Shown in pieces: positions 56,166-64,000 of a DNA stretch of 64,000 nucleotides. The translations under genes were made by a program, and so were the position numbers. The stretch covers positions 2,186,804 through 2,250,803 of the forward strand of contig NZ_CP040297.1 of the NCBI RefSeq assembly GCF_013393945.1, in the 5' to 3' direction. The number at the start of each line of letters is the position of its first letter. The stretch's first letter is position 1. The notes below the pieces were generated by a model. The model was not told where the DNA came from. It saw nothing but the letters and a program-made list of their open reading frames with translations, and ran no database searches. This DNA comes from Nostoc sp. TCL26-01. Its GTDB lineage: Bacteria > Cyanobacteriota > Cyanobacteriia > Cyanobacteriales > Nostocaceae.

Positions 56166-56213
56166 GTACTGTACCTATTAAATAGGTACTGGAAAACAAT
56201 TTAGTACCTATTT
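56161..56213 (+). terminator. Nested AATAGGTACT inverted repeats after fic
   Basis: AATAGGTACT occurs at 56161-56170 and 56181-56190, each followed by its reverse (GTACCTATT at 56171-56179, AGTACCTATTT at 56203-56213). Two alternative hairpins are possible, the second with a following TTTGTT. The first overlaps the fic stop codon. It may be a terminator or a short operator array. Confidence 0.5.
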
Positions 56214-56297
56214 GTTAGACAGCCTTAAAGCTTCACTGGGTTGAGTCTGACAACTTAAGATAGAGAAGTAAGAGATATCTTCAATTCACCACAACCC

Positions 56298-57581
56298 ATG
56301 ACCTCAACCCTGCGGAAACTTCCTCGCCTTAACGCTCCCAAGCTGCATCAATTGCCCAATGGCTTGACTATTGTAGTGGAGCAAATGCCAATTGAAGCTG
56401 TGAATCTCAGCTTGTGGATTGATGTGGGTTCAGCTGTCGAGTCTGATGATATTAACGGGATGGCTCACTTTCTGGAACACATGATTTTTAAGGGAACTGA
56501 GCGACTAGCTAGTGGTGAGTTTGAACGTCACATTGAAGAACGTGGTGCTGTTACCAACGCTGCGACCAGCCAAGACTATACTCATTACTATATAACTACT
56601 GCCCCCAAGGATTTTGCTGTATTAGCGCCGCTACAAATTGATGTCGTATTGAATCCCAGCATTCCTGATGATGCTTTTGAACGTGAACGTTTAGTAGTTT
56701 TAGAAGAAATCCGCCGTTCCGAAGATAACCCCCGCCGTCGCACCTTTCGCCGGGCGATGGAAACAGCGTTTGCACATTTACCTTATCGCCGTCCGGTGTT
56801 GGGGCCAGAATCTGTAATTTCCCAACTCAAAGCCCAGCAGATGCGAGACTTCCACGCTACTTGGTATCAGCCCCAGTCAATCACAGCTGTGGCTGTGGGT
56901 AATCTACCGGAAGAAGAATTAATCGAAACTATTGCGGAAGGATTTACCCAAGTTGTTCAGCGTCAACTCTCAACAATCAACAATCAACAGTCAAATATTA
57001 TTCCCGAACCTGCATTTACAAAGATTGTCCGCCGAGAATTTATTGATGCGAGTCTCCAGCAAGCAAGACTCGTGATGGTTTGGCGAGTTCCAGGGTTAAA
57101 CCAGCTAGAAGACACTTACGGTTTAGATGTGTTAGCAGCGATTTTGGGACAGGGGAGAACATCGAGATTAGTGCAGGATTTGCGAGAAGAACGGGGGCTG
57201 GTGACTTCGATTTCTGTCAGCAATATGAGCAGTCGCTTGCAAGGGACGTTTTATATTTCGGCTAAGTGTGCGGTAGAAAATTTACAGGCGGTAGAAGAAG
57301 CGATCGCCCAACATATCCGTAAAATTCAAACAGAGTTAGTCAGCGACAAAGAAATCGCTCGTGTACGTAAGCGTGTAGCTAACAGGTTTATTTTTGGTAA
57401 TGAAACCCCAAGCGATCGCGCTGGTTTATATGGATTTTATCAGTCTTTGGTAGGAGATTTAGAGCCAGCATTTAATTACCCAGCCCATATCCAAGCTCAA
57501 GAAGCACCCGATTTACTCCTAGCCGCTAACCAATACCTTTGTCCAGAAGCTTATGGTGTGGTTGTACTGAAACCAGAATAA
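56298..57581 (+). CDS. M16-family zinc peptidase (insulinase/processing-peptidase type)
   Basis: The 427-residue protein has the inverted zinc motif HFLEH (H57-E60-H61) in AHFLEHMIFKGTER, the downstream Glu in VVLEEIRRSEDNPRRR, and the C-terminal half with the RxxY-like region (GLYGFYQ). A short Gln/Asn-rich piece near residue 226 (QLSTINNQQSNIIPEP) is coded by CAATCAA heptamers and probably arose from a repeat. M16 peptidases degrade peptides or process precursors. The catalytic half is intact. Confidence 0.94.
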   Translation: MTSTLRKLPRLNAPKLHQLPNGLTIVVEQMPIEAVNLSLWIDVGSAVESDDINGMAHFLEHMIFKGTERLASGEFERHIEERGAVTNAATSQDYTHYYITTAPKDFAVLAPLQIDVVLNPSIPDDAFERERLVVLEEIRRSEDNPRRRTFRRAMETAFAHLPYRRPVLGPESVISQLKAQQMRDFHATWYQPQSITAVAVGNLPEEELIETIAEGFTQVVQRQLSTINNQQSNIIPEPAFTKIVRREFIDASLQQARLVMVWRVPGLNQLEDTYGLDVLAAILGQGRTSRLVQDLREERGLVTSISVSNMSSRLQGTFYISAKCAVENLQAVEEAIAQHIRKIQTELVSDKEIARVRKRVANRFIFGNETPSDRAGLYGFYQSLVGDLEPAFNYPAHIQAQEAPDLLLAANQYLCPEAYGVVVLKPE

Positions 57582-57637
57582 GTTGGGGTGTGGGAAAAGC
57601 GAGGTGAATGAGTAAGTTATTAGATTTCATCGCGCTT

Positions 57638-57814
57638 CTAAAAACTAAATGTTGAGTTTTCATCTTCCAAGAGCATCTCAATCACTTCACGCAGGTTCGC
57701 TTGTAGTTCTTCCAAAGTTTTTCCCTGGGAATGCGCTCCTGGGAAACCTGGAACATAGCCTATGTATAGAGCAGTATCAAAGTCTTTCTCAACCACAGCC
57801 GTGAACGTTTTCAT
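57638..57814 (-). CDS. Orphan HicB-family antitoxin-like protein
   Basis: From ATG 57814 the protein has 58 residues: MKTFTAVVEKDFDTALYIGYVPGFPGAHSQGKTLEELQANLREVI-like sequence matches the HicB RNase-H-like fold. The start was chosen by family fit; a frame open to 57850 adds 12 residues. There is no hicA toxin gene next to it and no C-terminal DNA-binding domain. It may be a solitary HicB-like regulator, common in cyanobacteria. Confidence 0.8.
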   Translation of the reverse strand: MKTFTAVVEKDFDTALYIGYVPGFPGAHSQGKTLEELQANLREVIEMLLEDENSTFSF

Positions 57815-57868
57815 AAAATTAAACTCAACCAGCTTGACTTCCTCAACCATATCAAATCAGTAGTCATC

Positions 57869-58735
57869 ATGTGGACTGAAATCGATACCCATATTAGCCG
57901 TGTAACTGGTGAAAAATTTCACACTCAGCAGAGGCGATCGCTGAGTGGTGGGTGTATTAATCAAGGTTATGCTGTTTGTGATGGTAAGTTGACGTACTTT
58001 GTCAAACTCAATCAAGCATCGCACGTGGCAATGTTTGAGGCGGAAGCGTTGGGATTAAAGCAGATGCTAGGGACAAATAGCATCCGTGTGCCAAAACCGC
58101 TTTGTTGGGGAACTGCGGCTAATTCTAGTTATATAGTGTTGGAATGGCTGGAAATGGGAAGCGGTGACAGCAAAAGCTGGGCAGAAATGGGACGCAAGTT
58201 AGGCATAATGCACCAAGCTACCAGTCAAAAGGGTTTTGGCTGGGATGTCAATAACACTATTGGTTCGACTCCCCAAATCAACACTTGGACAGCAGACTGG
58301 GCAGAATTTTATGCTCAACATCGTCTGGGTTATCAATTGCAACTAGCTAGGCGGCGGGGTGGTAGTTTTCCCAAACAAGATGAGTTATTTGCGGCTATCC
58401 CCGATTTATTAGGTAATCATCGCCAAATACAGCCTGCCCTTGTACACGGGGATTTGTGGGGCGGAAATGCTGGGTGTACAGTGTCGGGGGAACCAGTGAT
58501 TTTTGATCCAGCCACTTATTTTGGCGATAGAGAAGTTGACATCGCCATGACGGAACTATTTGGGGGTTTTCCCGCAGCTTTTTATCAAGGCTATGCAGAA
58601 GTGTTTCCTTTAGATACAAATTATGAACGCCGCAAACCTCTCTACAATCTCTATCACATCTTGAATCACTTCAATTTGTTTGGGGGTGGTTATGCTGCTC
58701 AAGCGAACCGGATGATTGAGCAAATTTTACGTTGA
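57869..58735 (+). CDS. Fructosamine kinase family protein
   Basis: The 288-residue enzyme has the fold of fructosamine-3-kinases: RSLSGGCINQGYAV nucleotide loop near residues 24-37, VKLN with the ATP-binding Lys, PALVHGDLWGGNAG with the catalytic Asp near 195, and VIFDPATYFGDREVDIAM. It phosphorylates protein-bound sugar adducts and so removes glycation. It is divergent from hicB. Length normal. Confidence 0.94.
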   Translation: MWTEIDTHISRVTGEKFHTQQRRSLSGGCINQGYAVCDGKLTYFVKLNQASHVAMFEAEALGLKQMLGTNSIRVPKPLCWGTAANSSYIVLEWLEMGSGDSKSWAEMGRKLGIMHQATSQKGFGWDVNNTIGSTPQINTWTADWAEFYAQHRLGYQLQLARRRGGSFPKQDELFAAIPDLLGNHRQIQPALVHGDLWGGNAGCTVSGEPVIFDPATYFGDREVDIAMTELFGGFPAAFYQGYAEVFPLDTNYERRKPLYNLYHILNHFNLFGGGYAAQANRMIEQILR

Positions 58736-58858
58736 GTATATATCCAAACCTTAACAGAACAGATGAAAGTTTTTGAGAATCTTTCCTGTAAGTACTAATT
58801 TTTATCTGTAGAGTACTAGAGATTAGAAGATATAAAAAAGAGGCTTTCATCCTTTGTT

Positions 58859-58914
58859 ATACCAATTTCCTTTAAATGTAAAACAGTAGAGACGTTGCAA
58901 TGCAACGTCTCTAC
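58859..58914. repeat. Second copy of the 29-bp palindrome repeat
   Basis: Positions 58886-58914 repeat the perfect palindrome found at 14262-14290 (14-base arms starting GTAGAGACGTTGCA), preceded by ATACCAATTTCCTTTAAATG as in the other copy. Confidence 0.85.
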
Positions 58915-59160
58915 ATAATTTATGTGTATCATGATTAACGTGAAATGGTATTAGTCTCTGGCTTAAATCAGTTTATCGGCGTTTACAATTAGTCGATGAT
59001 TCTTTTATGGCAATTTTTCTTGGGAACAAATTACCACTCTAGCCTCTAGTCTCTAGCCTCTAGACTTTACTAATGTTTAGAAATTATCTCAAGAAGAATA
59101 GTAACTAGACATAAACTTAGTAAGAAAAATTCATCATACTAAAGAGTAAAGATTGGCATT

Positions 59161-59210
59161 TAAGCAACAAAAAAAATCAACATTTGTGATATTGATTTCG
59201 GTTGCTTTAA
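59161..59210 (+). promoter_or_regulatory. Nested inverted repeat in the dps leader
   Basis: AAGCAAC (59162-59168) pairs with GTTGCTT (59201-59207), and AATCAA (59175-59180) with TTGATT (59192-59197), followed by TAATTTTT. It lies 70 bases before the dps start. It could be a transcription attenuator or a regulator binding site. Confidence 0.35.
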
Positions 59211-59278
59211 TTTTTAAGATGTTAATATGTAGGAACTAAGCAGTTAGCAACTATGATTGCTTAAAAGCGAGGAGAACA

Positions 59279-59833
59279 ATGGCTGATACACAAACTTTAT
59301 TACAAAACTTTGGTCAAGTTTATGACAATCCAGTTCTACTGGATCGTAGTGTTACTGCTCCAGTTACTGAAGGATTAAACGTAGTTCTAGCTAGTTTTCA
59401 GGCACTGTATTTGCAGTACCAAAAACATCATTTTGTAGTGGAAGGTGCAGAATTTTACTCACTGCATGAATTTTTTAACTCCAGCTACAATGAAGCACAA
59501 GACCACGTTCATGAAATTGGCGAGCGCTTAAACGGATTAGGTGGTGTACCTGCGGCTAGTTTCAGTAAGTTAGCAGAATTAACCTGTTTTGAGCAAGAAC
59601 CCGATGGCGTATATTCTTCCCGGAAGATGGTAGAAAACGACCTAGCAGCAGAACAGGCGATTATCAACGTGATTCGTCGCCAAGCTGCTCAAGCAGAAAG
59701 TTTAGGCGATCGCGGTACACGCTATCTGTACGAAAAGATTCTGTTAAAAACTGAGGAAAGAGCTTACCATCTAGCTCACTTCTTGGCTAAAGATAGCTTA
59801 ACCTTGGGTTTTGTTCAACCTGCCCAAAACTAA
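59279..59833 (+). CDS. dps: Dps-family ferritin-like protein with His-type ferroxidase site
   Basis: The 184-residue protein forms, as a family, a 12-subunit shell that oxidises and stores iron and protects DNA or cells from peroxide. Ligand regions are [17 protein letters not shown] and [13 protein letters not shown]. In classical Dps the second motif is D-E-x-x-E-R; here the Asp is His (HEIGER), which matches the His-type centre described for Nostoc punctiforme Dps4. A strong AGGAG lies before ATG 59279. It is followed by carB on the same strand, with about 760 bases between. Confidence 0.95.
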   Translation: MADTQTLLQNFGQVYDNPVLLDRSVTAPVTEGLNVVLASFQALYLQYQKHHFVVEGAEFYSLHEFFNSSYNEAQDHVHEIGERLNGLGGVPAASFSKLAELTCFEQEPDGVYSSRKMVENDLAAEQAIINVIRRQAAQAESLGDRGTRYLYEKILLKTEERAYHLAHFLAKDSLTLGFVQPAQN

Positions 59834-59840
59834 ACTAGTA

Positions 59841-60041
59841 GGACTTACGCACTCAACCAATAAACCATAAATGAGGGTGGTCAATAGTCCATAGTCCATA
59901 GTCAAAATCAAGTTTTTTGGACTATTGACCCTTACGGGTTCGATAGTTGCTTTCCGACGCAAGGCGACAGGAACGCACTATCTCACTATTGACTATTGAC
60001 AAAAAAGCCAGAAAATACAGTGACACTGCGTAAGTCCTAAC
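59841..60041. mobile_element. MITE-like element with TAGGACTTACGCA ends
   Basis: TAGGACTTACGCA (from about 59842) and TGCGTAAGTCCTA (to about 60041) form perfect 13-base terminal inverted repeats. Between are CAATAGT/CATAGTC heptamers and a GTCGCCTTGCG-type palindrome but no coding frame. The size is about 200 bases. Confidence 0.6.
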
Positions 60042-60090
60042 TAAATGGAGTTAATCTGACTCTGAGTTAAGTCTTAAGAAATTATAAAAA

Positions 60091-60126
60091 AGGGCAGATA
60101 GTATTTATACTTCTGCCCTCTTTTAT
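60091..60126 (+). terminator. Rho-independent-type terminator downstream of dps
   Basis: AGGGCAG (60091-60097) pairs with CTGCCCT (60113-60119), followed by CTTTTATT and preceded by an A-run, so it could work in both directions. It lies 258 bases after dps, beyond the MITE-like element, which suggests that the element was inserted between dps and its terminator. Confidence 0.7.
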
Positions 60127-60596
60127 TGAAAGTAAAAAAATTGACATATTTTGTAATGTGAATCACAATTTATTTTGAGAAATATTACTATTTATTTAAA
60201 TTAAAGTTCTTTTTGTCTTAGGTAGATTAGAAATTTAGTAAAGACTTTGTGTGGTAAAAAATCATCTATTTAACCACGAAGACACAGAGACACAGAGTTA
60301 AGAGATTTTCTAGGACTGACGCATGAAAACGAAAAATCAAAGGTTTTAGAAAACCGTTTAGAGATACTAGGTGTTCAAAATACTTATACCCCTACACCCC
60401 TACCAAATCAGTTACCAGTTAACAGTTATCAGTTACCAGTTACTAAGCGTTCACTGTTCACTGTTCGCACCCCTACACCCCTACCCTCTTGTTTTGTGTC
60501 ACCAAACCCAGAAAACTTGATAATGAATCACACGAGTAGGGATAAAGACCCTTAAAATAGTCAGGATTTGTATTCTCGTACTCCAACCCAACGACT
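60127..60596. other. Intergenic region before carB
   Basis: No gene seen. It has a repeat fragment TTAACCACGAAGACACAGAG near 60270 (related to 47100), GGACTGACGCATG near 60313, and CAGTTAC/CAGTTAA heptamers at about 60409-60445 with CCCCTAC units on both sides. Confidence 0.6.
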
Positions 60597-63500
60597 ATGC
60601 CCCGCCGTCAAGATATCCAGAAGATACTCCTGTTAGGATCTGGCCCTATTGTAATTGGACAAGCCTGTGAGTTTGATTACTCCGGAACTCAAGCCTGTAA
60701 AGCTCTCCGAGAGGAAGGTTATGAAGTAGTGCTGGTGAATTCCAACCCTGCTACAATCATGACTGATCCAGAAACAGCCGATCGCACTTACATCGAACCA
60801 CTCACACCAGAATTTGTTGCCAAAGTCATCGCCAAAGAACGCCCAGACGCTTTATTACCAACAATGGGTGGACAAACGGCCTTAAACATTGCTGTGGCTT
60901 TAGCCAAAAATGGCGTGCTAGATCAATATAATGTTGAACTGATTGGTGCTAAGTTAGAAGCGATTGAGAAAGCCGAAGATCGCAAGCTATTCAACGATGC
61001 GATGGCCAAGATTGGTGTAAAAGTTTGCCCTAGTGGTACAGCATCAACTTTAGAAGAATCTAAAGCGATCGCCCAAAAAATCGGCACGTATCCTTTAATT
61101 ATTCGCCCTGCGTTTACAATGGGTGGTACGGGTGGTGGTATTGCCTACAACCAAGAAGAATTTGAAGAAATGGCTCAAGTCGGGATTGATGCTAGTCCCG
61201 TTTCGCAAATTCTCATTGATCAATCTTTACTCGGTTGGAAAGAATATGAGTTAGAAGTCATGCGTGACTTAGCAGATAATGTGGTGATTATCTGTTCGAT
61301 TGAGAATATCGACCCGATGGGTATCCACACTGGCGATTCTATCACTGTTGCCCCTGCCCAAACCCTCACCGATAAGGAATATCAACGGTTGCGGGACATG
61401 GCAATCAAAATCATCCGTGAGATAGGTGTGGAAACTGGTGGTTCTAATATCCAGTTTGCTGTCAACCCTGTGAATGGGGATGTGGTGGTGATTGAAATGA
61501 ACCCTCGCGTCTCTCGTAGTTCGGCTTTGTCTTCCAAGGCTACCGGCTTCCCTATTGCTAAGATGGCTGCTAAATTGGCTGTGGGTTACACCTTGGATGA
61601 AATTAAAAACGATATCACCAAAAAAACCCCCGCCTCTTTTGAACCAACAATTGACTACGTTGTCACGAAAGTCCCCCGCTTCGCTTTTGAAAAGTTCCCT
61701 GGTTCGGAACCAGTCCTGACTACACAAATGAAGTCTGTCGGGGAGGCGATGGCCATAGGACGGACATTTAACGAATCCTTCCAAAAAGCCCTGCGTTCTC
61801 TGGAAACTGGACGCGCCGGTTGGGGTTGTGATAAACAAGAAAAATTACCTAGTGGTGAACAAATTCGCGCCCAATTGCGGACACCTAATCCCGATCGCAT
61901 TTTTGCCGTGCGTCATGCTTTGCAACTCGGTATGAGTGCTGAGGACATCTACGAACTCACTGGGATTGACCCCTGGTTCCTCGATAAAATGCAGCAATTG
62001 TTGGAGGTGGAAAAGTTCCTCAAACGGACACCACTCAAACAATTGACAAAAGAGCAAATGTATGCAGTTAAGCGCGATGGTTATAGCGATCGCCAAATTG
62101 CCTTTGCTACCAAAACCACCGAAGATGAAGTCCGCGCTTACCGCAAACAATTAGAAGTCATCCCCGTTTACAAAACTGTCGATACCTGCGCGGCTGAGTT
62201 TGAAGCCTTCACTCCCTATTATTACTCCACCTACGAAGACGAAACCGAAGTCATCCCCGCCACCAAGCCGAAAGTGATGATTTTAGGTGGTGGCCCCAAC
62301 CGCATCGGCCAAGGGATAGAGTTTGACTACTGTTGTTGTCACGCCGCCTATGCCCTAAAAGCAGACGGCTATGAAACAATCATGGTCAACTCCAACCCAG
62401 AGACAGTATCTACTGATTACGATACAAGCGATCGCCTCTACTTTGAACCCTTAACCAAAGAAGATGTCCTCAACATCATCGAAGCCGAAAACCCCGTAGG
62501 TATTATCGTTCAATTCGGTGGACAAACACCGTTGAAATTAGCTCTACCCTTACAGGAATATTTACAAAGGTTAGGGACTGGGGACTGGGAACTGGGAACT
62601 GGGGAAAATGCTCAATCCCTAATCCCTAATCCCCAATCACCAGTACCCAAAATCTGGGGTACTTCTCCCGATTCCATCGACACCGCCGAAGATCGGGAAC
62701 GGTTTGAAAAGATTCTGAAACAACTAAATATTGCTCAACCCCCAAATGGCATTGCCAGAAGCTACGAAGATGCGCTGATTGTAGCCAGACGAATCGGTTA
62801 TCCGGTGGTGGTACGTCCGAGTTATGTGTTGGGTGGTAGGGCGATGGAAATAGTCTATTCAGATGCAGAATTAGAACGTTACATGACTTTTGCGGTGCAG
62901 GTAGAACCAGATCACCCAATTTTAATTGACAAATTCTTGGAGAATGCTATTGAAGTCGATGTAGATGCGATCGCTGATCACACCGGACGAGTCGTAATTG
63001 GTGGCATCATGGAACACATCGAACAGGCGGGAATTCACTCAGGTGACTCGGCTTGTTCTTTACCTTCAATTTCTCTACCGCCAGCCGTTCTCAACCAAAT
63101 CCGCACTTGGACAGTCCAGTTAGCACAAGCACTTTCTGTCATTGGATTGATGAATATTCAGTTTGCTGTCGTTGGTGCTGGCACTTACTCGCCCCAAGTC
63201 TATATTTTAGAAGCTAACCCCCGCGCCTCTAGAACTGTACCTTTTGTCTCTAAAGCTACTGGGATAGCCCTGGCAAAGTTGGCCTCTTTGATCATGTCGG
63301 GCAAAACTCTGGCAGAATTAAATTTTACCCAAGAAGTCATCCCCAACCACATTGCCGTCAAAGAAGCTGTATTACCCTTTAATAAATTCCCAGGAACTGA
63401 TACAATATTAGGCCCAGAGATGCGTTCTACTGGCGAGGTCATGGGAATCGACAGTGATTTTGGCCGAGCCTTTGCCAAAGCTGAGTTAGGTGCTGGAGAA

Positions 63501-63914
63501 AGACTCCCCTCAACGGGAACTGTATTTGTGTCAATGAGCGATCGCGACAAAGCTGCTGCTGTACCTGTAGTTAGAGAATTTATTGACTTAGGCTTTAAAG
63601 TGATGGCTACCTTCGGGACACGTCGCGTTTTATCAGAACACGGCTTAGATGTAGAATTAGTGCTGAAACTACACGAAGGTCGTCCCCACGTCATCGACGC
63701 TATCAAAAACCAAAAAATCCACCTGATTATCAACACCCCTTCCGGAGAAGAAGCCCAAACAGATGCTAGATTGATTCGTCGCACAGGTTTAGCCTACAAA
63801 ATCCCCATCATAACCACCATCGCCGGTGCTAAAGCCACTGTAGCCGCTATCCGTTCCATGCAAAATACCACTCTAGATGTAAAAACCGTCCAAGAGTATT
63901 GCCAGAGTAGTTAG
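60597..63914 (+). CDS. carB: Carbamoyl-phosphate synthase large subunit
   Basis: The 1105-residue enzyme makes carbamoyl phosphate for arginine and pyrimidines. It has two homologous ATP-grasp halves: [24 protein letters not shown] at the N-terminus and [22 protein letters not shown] near residue 560. It ends with an MGS-type regulatory domain. About 25 residues (660-684, [16 protein letters not shown] and so on) sit between LPLQEYLQ and [24 protein letters not shown]. They are coded by heptamer STRRs and are not part of the usual protein. The frame and all catalytic regions are kept, so the enzyme should work. Confidence 0.97.
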   Translation: MPRRQDIQKILLLGSGPIVIGQACEFDYSGTQACKALREEGYEVVLVNSNPATIMTDPETADRTYIEPLTPEFVAKVIAKERPDALLPTMGGQTALNIAVALAKNGVLDQYNVELIGAKLEAIEKAEDRKLFNDAMAKIGVKVCPSGTASTLEESKAIAQKIGTYPLIIRPAFTMGGTGGGIAYNQEEFEEMAQVGIDASPVSQILIDQSLLGWKEYELEVMRDLADNVVIICSIENIDPMGIHTGDSITVAPAQTLTDKEYQRLRDMAIKIIREIGVETGGSNIQFAVNPVNGDVVVIEMNPRVSRSSALSSKATGFPIAKMAAKLAVGYTLDEIKNDITKKTPASFEPTIDYVVTKVPRFAFEKFPGSEPVLTTQMKSVGEAMAIGRTFNESFQKALRSLETGRAGWGCDKQEKLPSGEQIRAQLRTPNPDRIFAVRHALQLGMSAEDIYELTGIDPWFLDKMQQLLEVEKFLKRTPLKQLTKEQMYAVKRDGYSDRQIAFATKTTEDEVRAYRKQLEVIPVYKTVDTCAAEFEAFTPYYYSTYEDETEVIPATKPKVMILGGGPNRIGQGIEFDYCCCHAAYALKADGYETIMVNSNPETVSTDYDTSDRLYFEPLTKEDVLNIIEAENPVGIIVQFGGQTPLKLALPLQEYLQRLGTGDWELGTGENAQSLIPNPQSPVPKIWGTSPDSIDTAEDRERFEKILKQLNIAQPPNGIARSYEDALIVARRIGYPVVVRPSYVLGGRAMEIVYSDAELERYMTFAVQVEPDHPILIDKFLENAIEVDVDAIADHTGRVVIGGIMEHIEQAGIHSGDSACSLPSISLPPAVLNQIRTWTVQLAQALSVIGLMNIQFAVVGAGTYSPQVYILEANPRASRTVPFVSKATGIALAKLASLIMSGKTLAELNFTQEVIPNHIAVKEAVLPFNKFPGTDTILGPEMRSTGEVMGIDSDFGRAFAKAELGAGERLPSTGTVFVSMSDRDKAAAVPVVREFIDLGFKVMATFGTRRVLSEHGLDVELVLKLHEGRPHVIDAIKNQKIHLIINTPSGEEAQTDARLIRRTGLAYKIPIITTIAGAKATVAAIRSMQNTTLDVKTVQEYCQSS
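62574..62647 (+). repeat. STRR inside the carB coding region
   Basis: Four GGGACTG/GGAACTG heptamers (62574-62601) and five CAATCCC/TAATCCC-type heptamers (62613-62647) lie in frame in carB. Similar units occur between genes at about 16575 and 23145. The two halves are roughly complementary and could fold into a hairpin in the mRNA. Confidence 0.9.
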
Positions 63915-63930
63915 GGTATGAAGCATAGGA

Positions 63931-64000
63931 GTAGGTTGAGTTAAGCGTAGCGCCACCCAACACATATCAAACTGTTGGGTTACGCAAAGCCTCCAGCCAA
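63931..64000. repeat. GTAGGTTGAGTT...TGTTGGGTTACGC repeat at the window end
   Basis: It starts GTAGGTTGAGTTAAGCGTAG and includes CCACCCAACA and TGTTGGGTTACGCAAAGCC. It is an inverted relative of the copy at 53325. It may continue past the window edge. Confidence 0.7.

Larger units (their letters stand above)
58736..59278. other. Intergenic region upstream of dps
   Basis: No gene seen. It holds the 58859-58914 palindromic repeat, TCTAGCC heptamers near 59040-59065, a leader hairpin and a good ribosome binding site (AGGAG at 59270-59274) for dps. Confidence 0.6.

Overview
The window is chromosomal DNA of a filamentous, heterocyst-forming type of cyanobacterium (Nostoc/Anabaena/Trichormus group). 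Supporting signs are the many GCGATCGC (HIP1) octamers, heptameric short tandem repeats (STRRs) between genes, CBCR photoreceptors, DUF4335/DUF3038, PSII S4 and PEP-CTERM proteins, and a Dps gene followed by carB. It is a normal, gene-dense chromosome with much intergenic repeat DNA. I see no complete insertion sequence, prophage or CRISPR array.

Layout. 0-0.7 kb: end of an antitoxin gene and its PIN-domain toxin. 0.7-3.1 kb: the most unusual locus, a TROVE/Ro60 gene (rsr) flanked by five tRNA-shaped RNAs on the same (minus) strand, four in tandem upstream and one downstream. Their acceptor and T arms (and D arms in four) are tRNA-like. The anticodon arm is replaced by a conserved bulged helix with a GNRA hairpin and a GNCGAA-like motif, so I read them as a bacterial Y RNA (YrlA-like) array. 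3.5-9 kb: hypothetical proteins, DUF1499, S4 protein, SDR and tRNA-Val. 9-20 kb: a 1691-residue hybrid sensor kinase, two DUF29 proteins, an OmpR-type regulator, DUF2808, DM13, a GAF kinase and a PEP-CTERM protein. 20-31 kb: DUF4335/DUF3038 pair, apt, a dipeptide-type ABC permease, a small-molecule kinase with a DOMON-like partner, a Ser/Thr kinase with a PsbP-like tail, and a glycosyltransferase with TPRs.

31-43 kb: a phototaxis (Pix/Ptx-type) operon: PatA-type regulator, CheY, CheW, a soluble MCP with three predicted bilin-binding CBCR GAF domains, and a CheA hybrid. A PilB-like protein without motor domain and a CRP-type regulator follow. The last codons of the CheA gene have been displaced by a 161-bp MITE. 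43-51 kb: M61 peptidase, then pstS-C-A-B and a second, divergent pstB on the minus strand, with a PHO-box-like triple repeat upstream of pstS. 51-64 kb: UbiD decarboxylase, carotenoid desaturase/isomerase-type oxidoreductase, Fic protein, M16 peptidase, orphan HicB, fructosamine kinase, Dps with a His-substituted ferroxidase site, and carB carrying an in-frame STRR.

Repeats shape this window: they sit in most long gaps, and in at least two places (pixL, carB) they have altered protein sequence. Family assignments come from recognising sequence motifs by eye; no database search was run.
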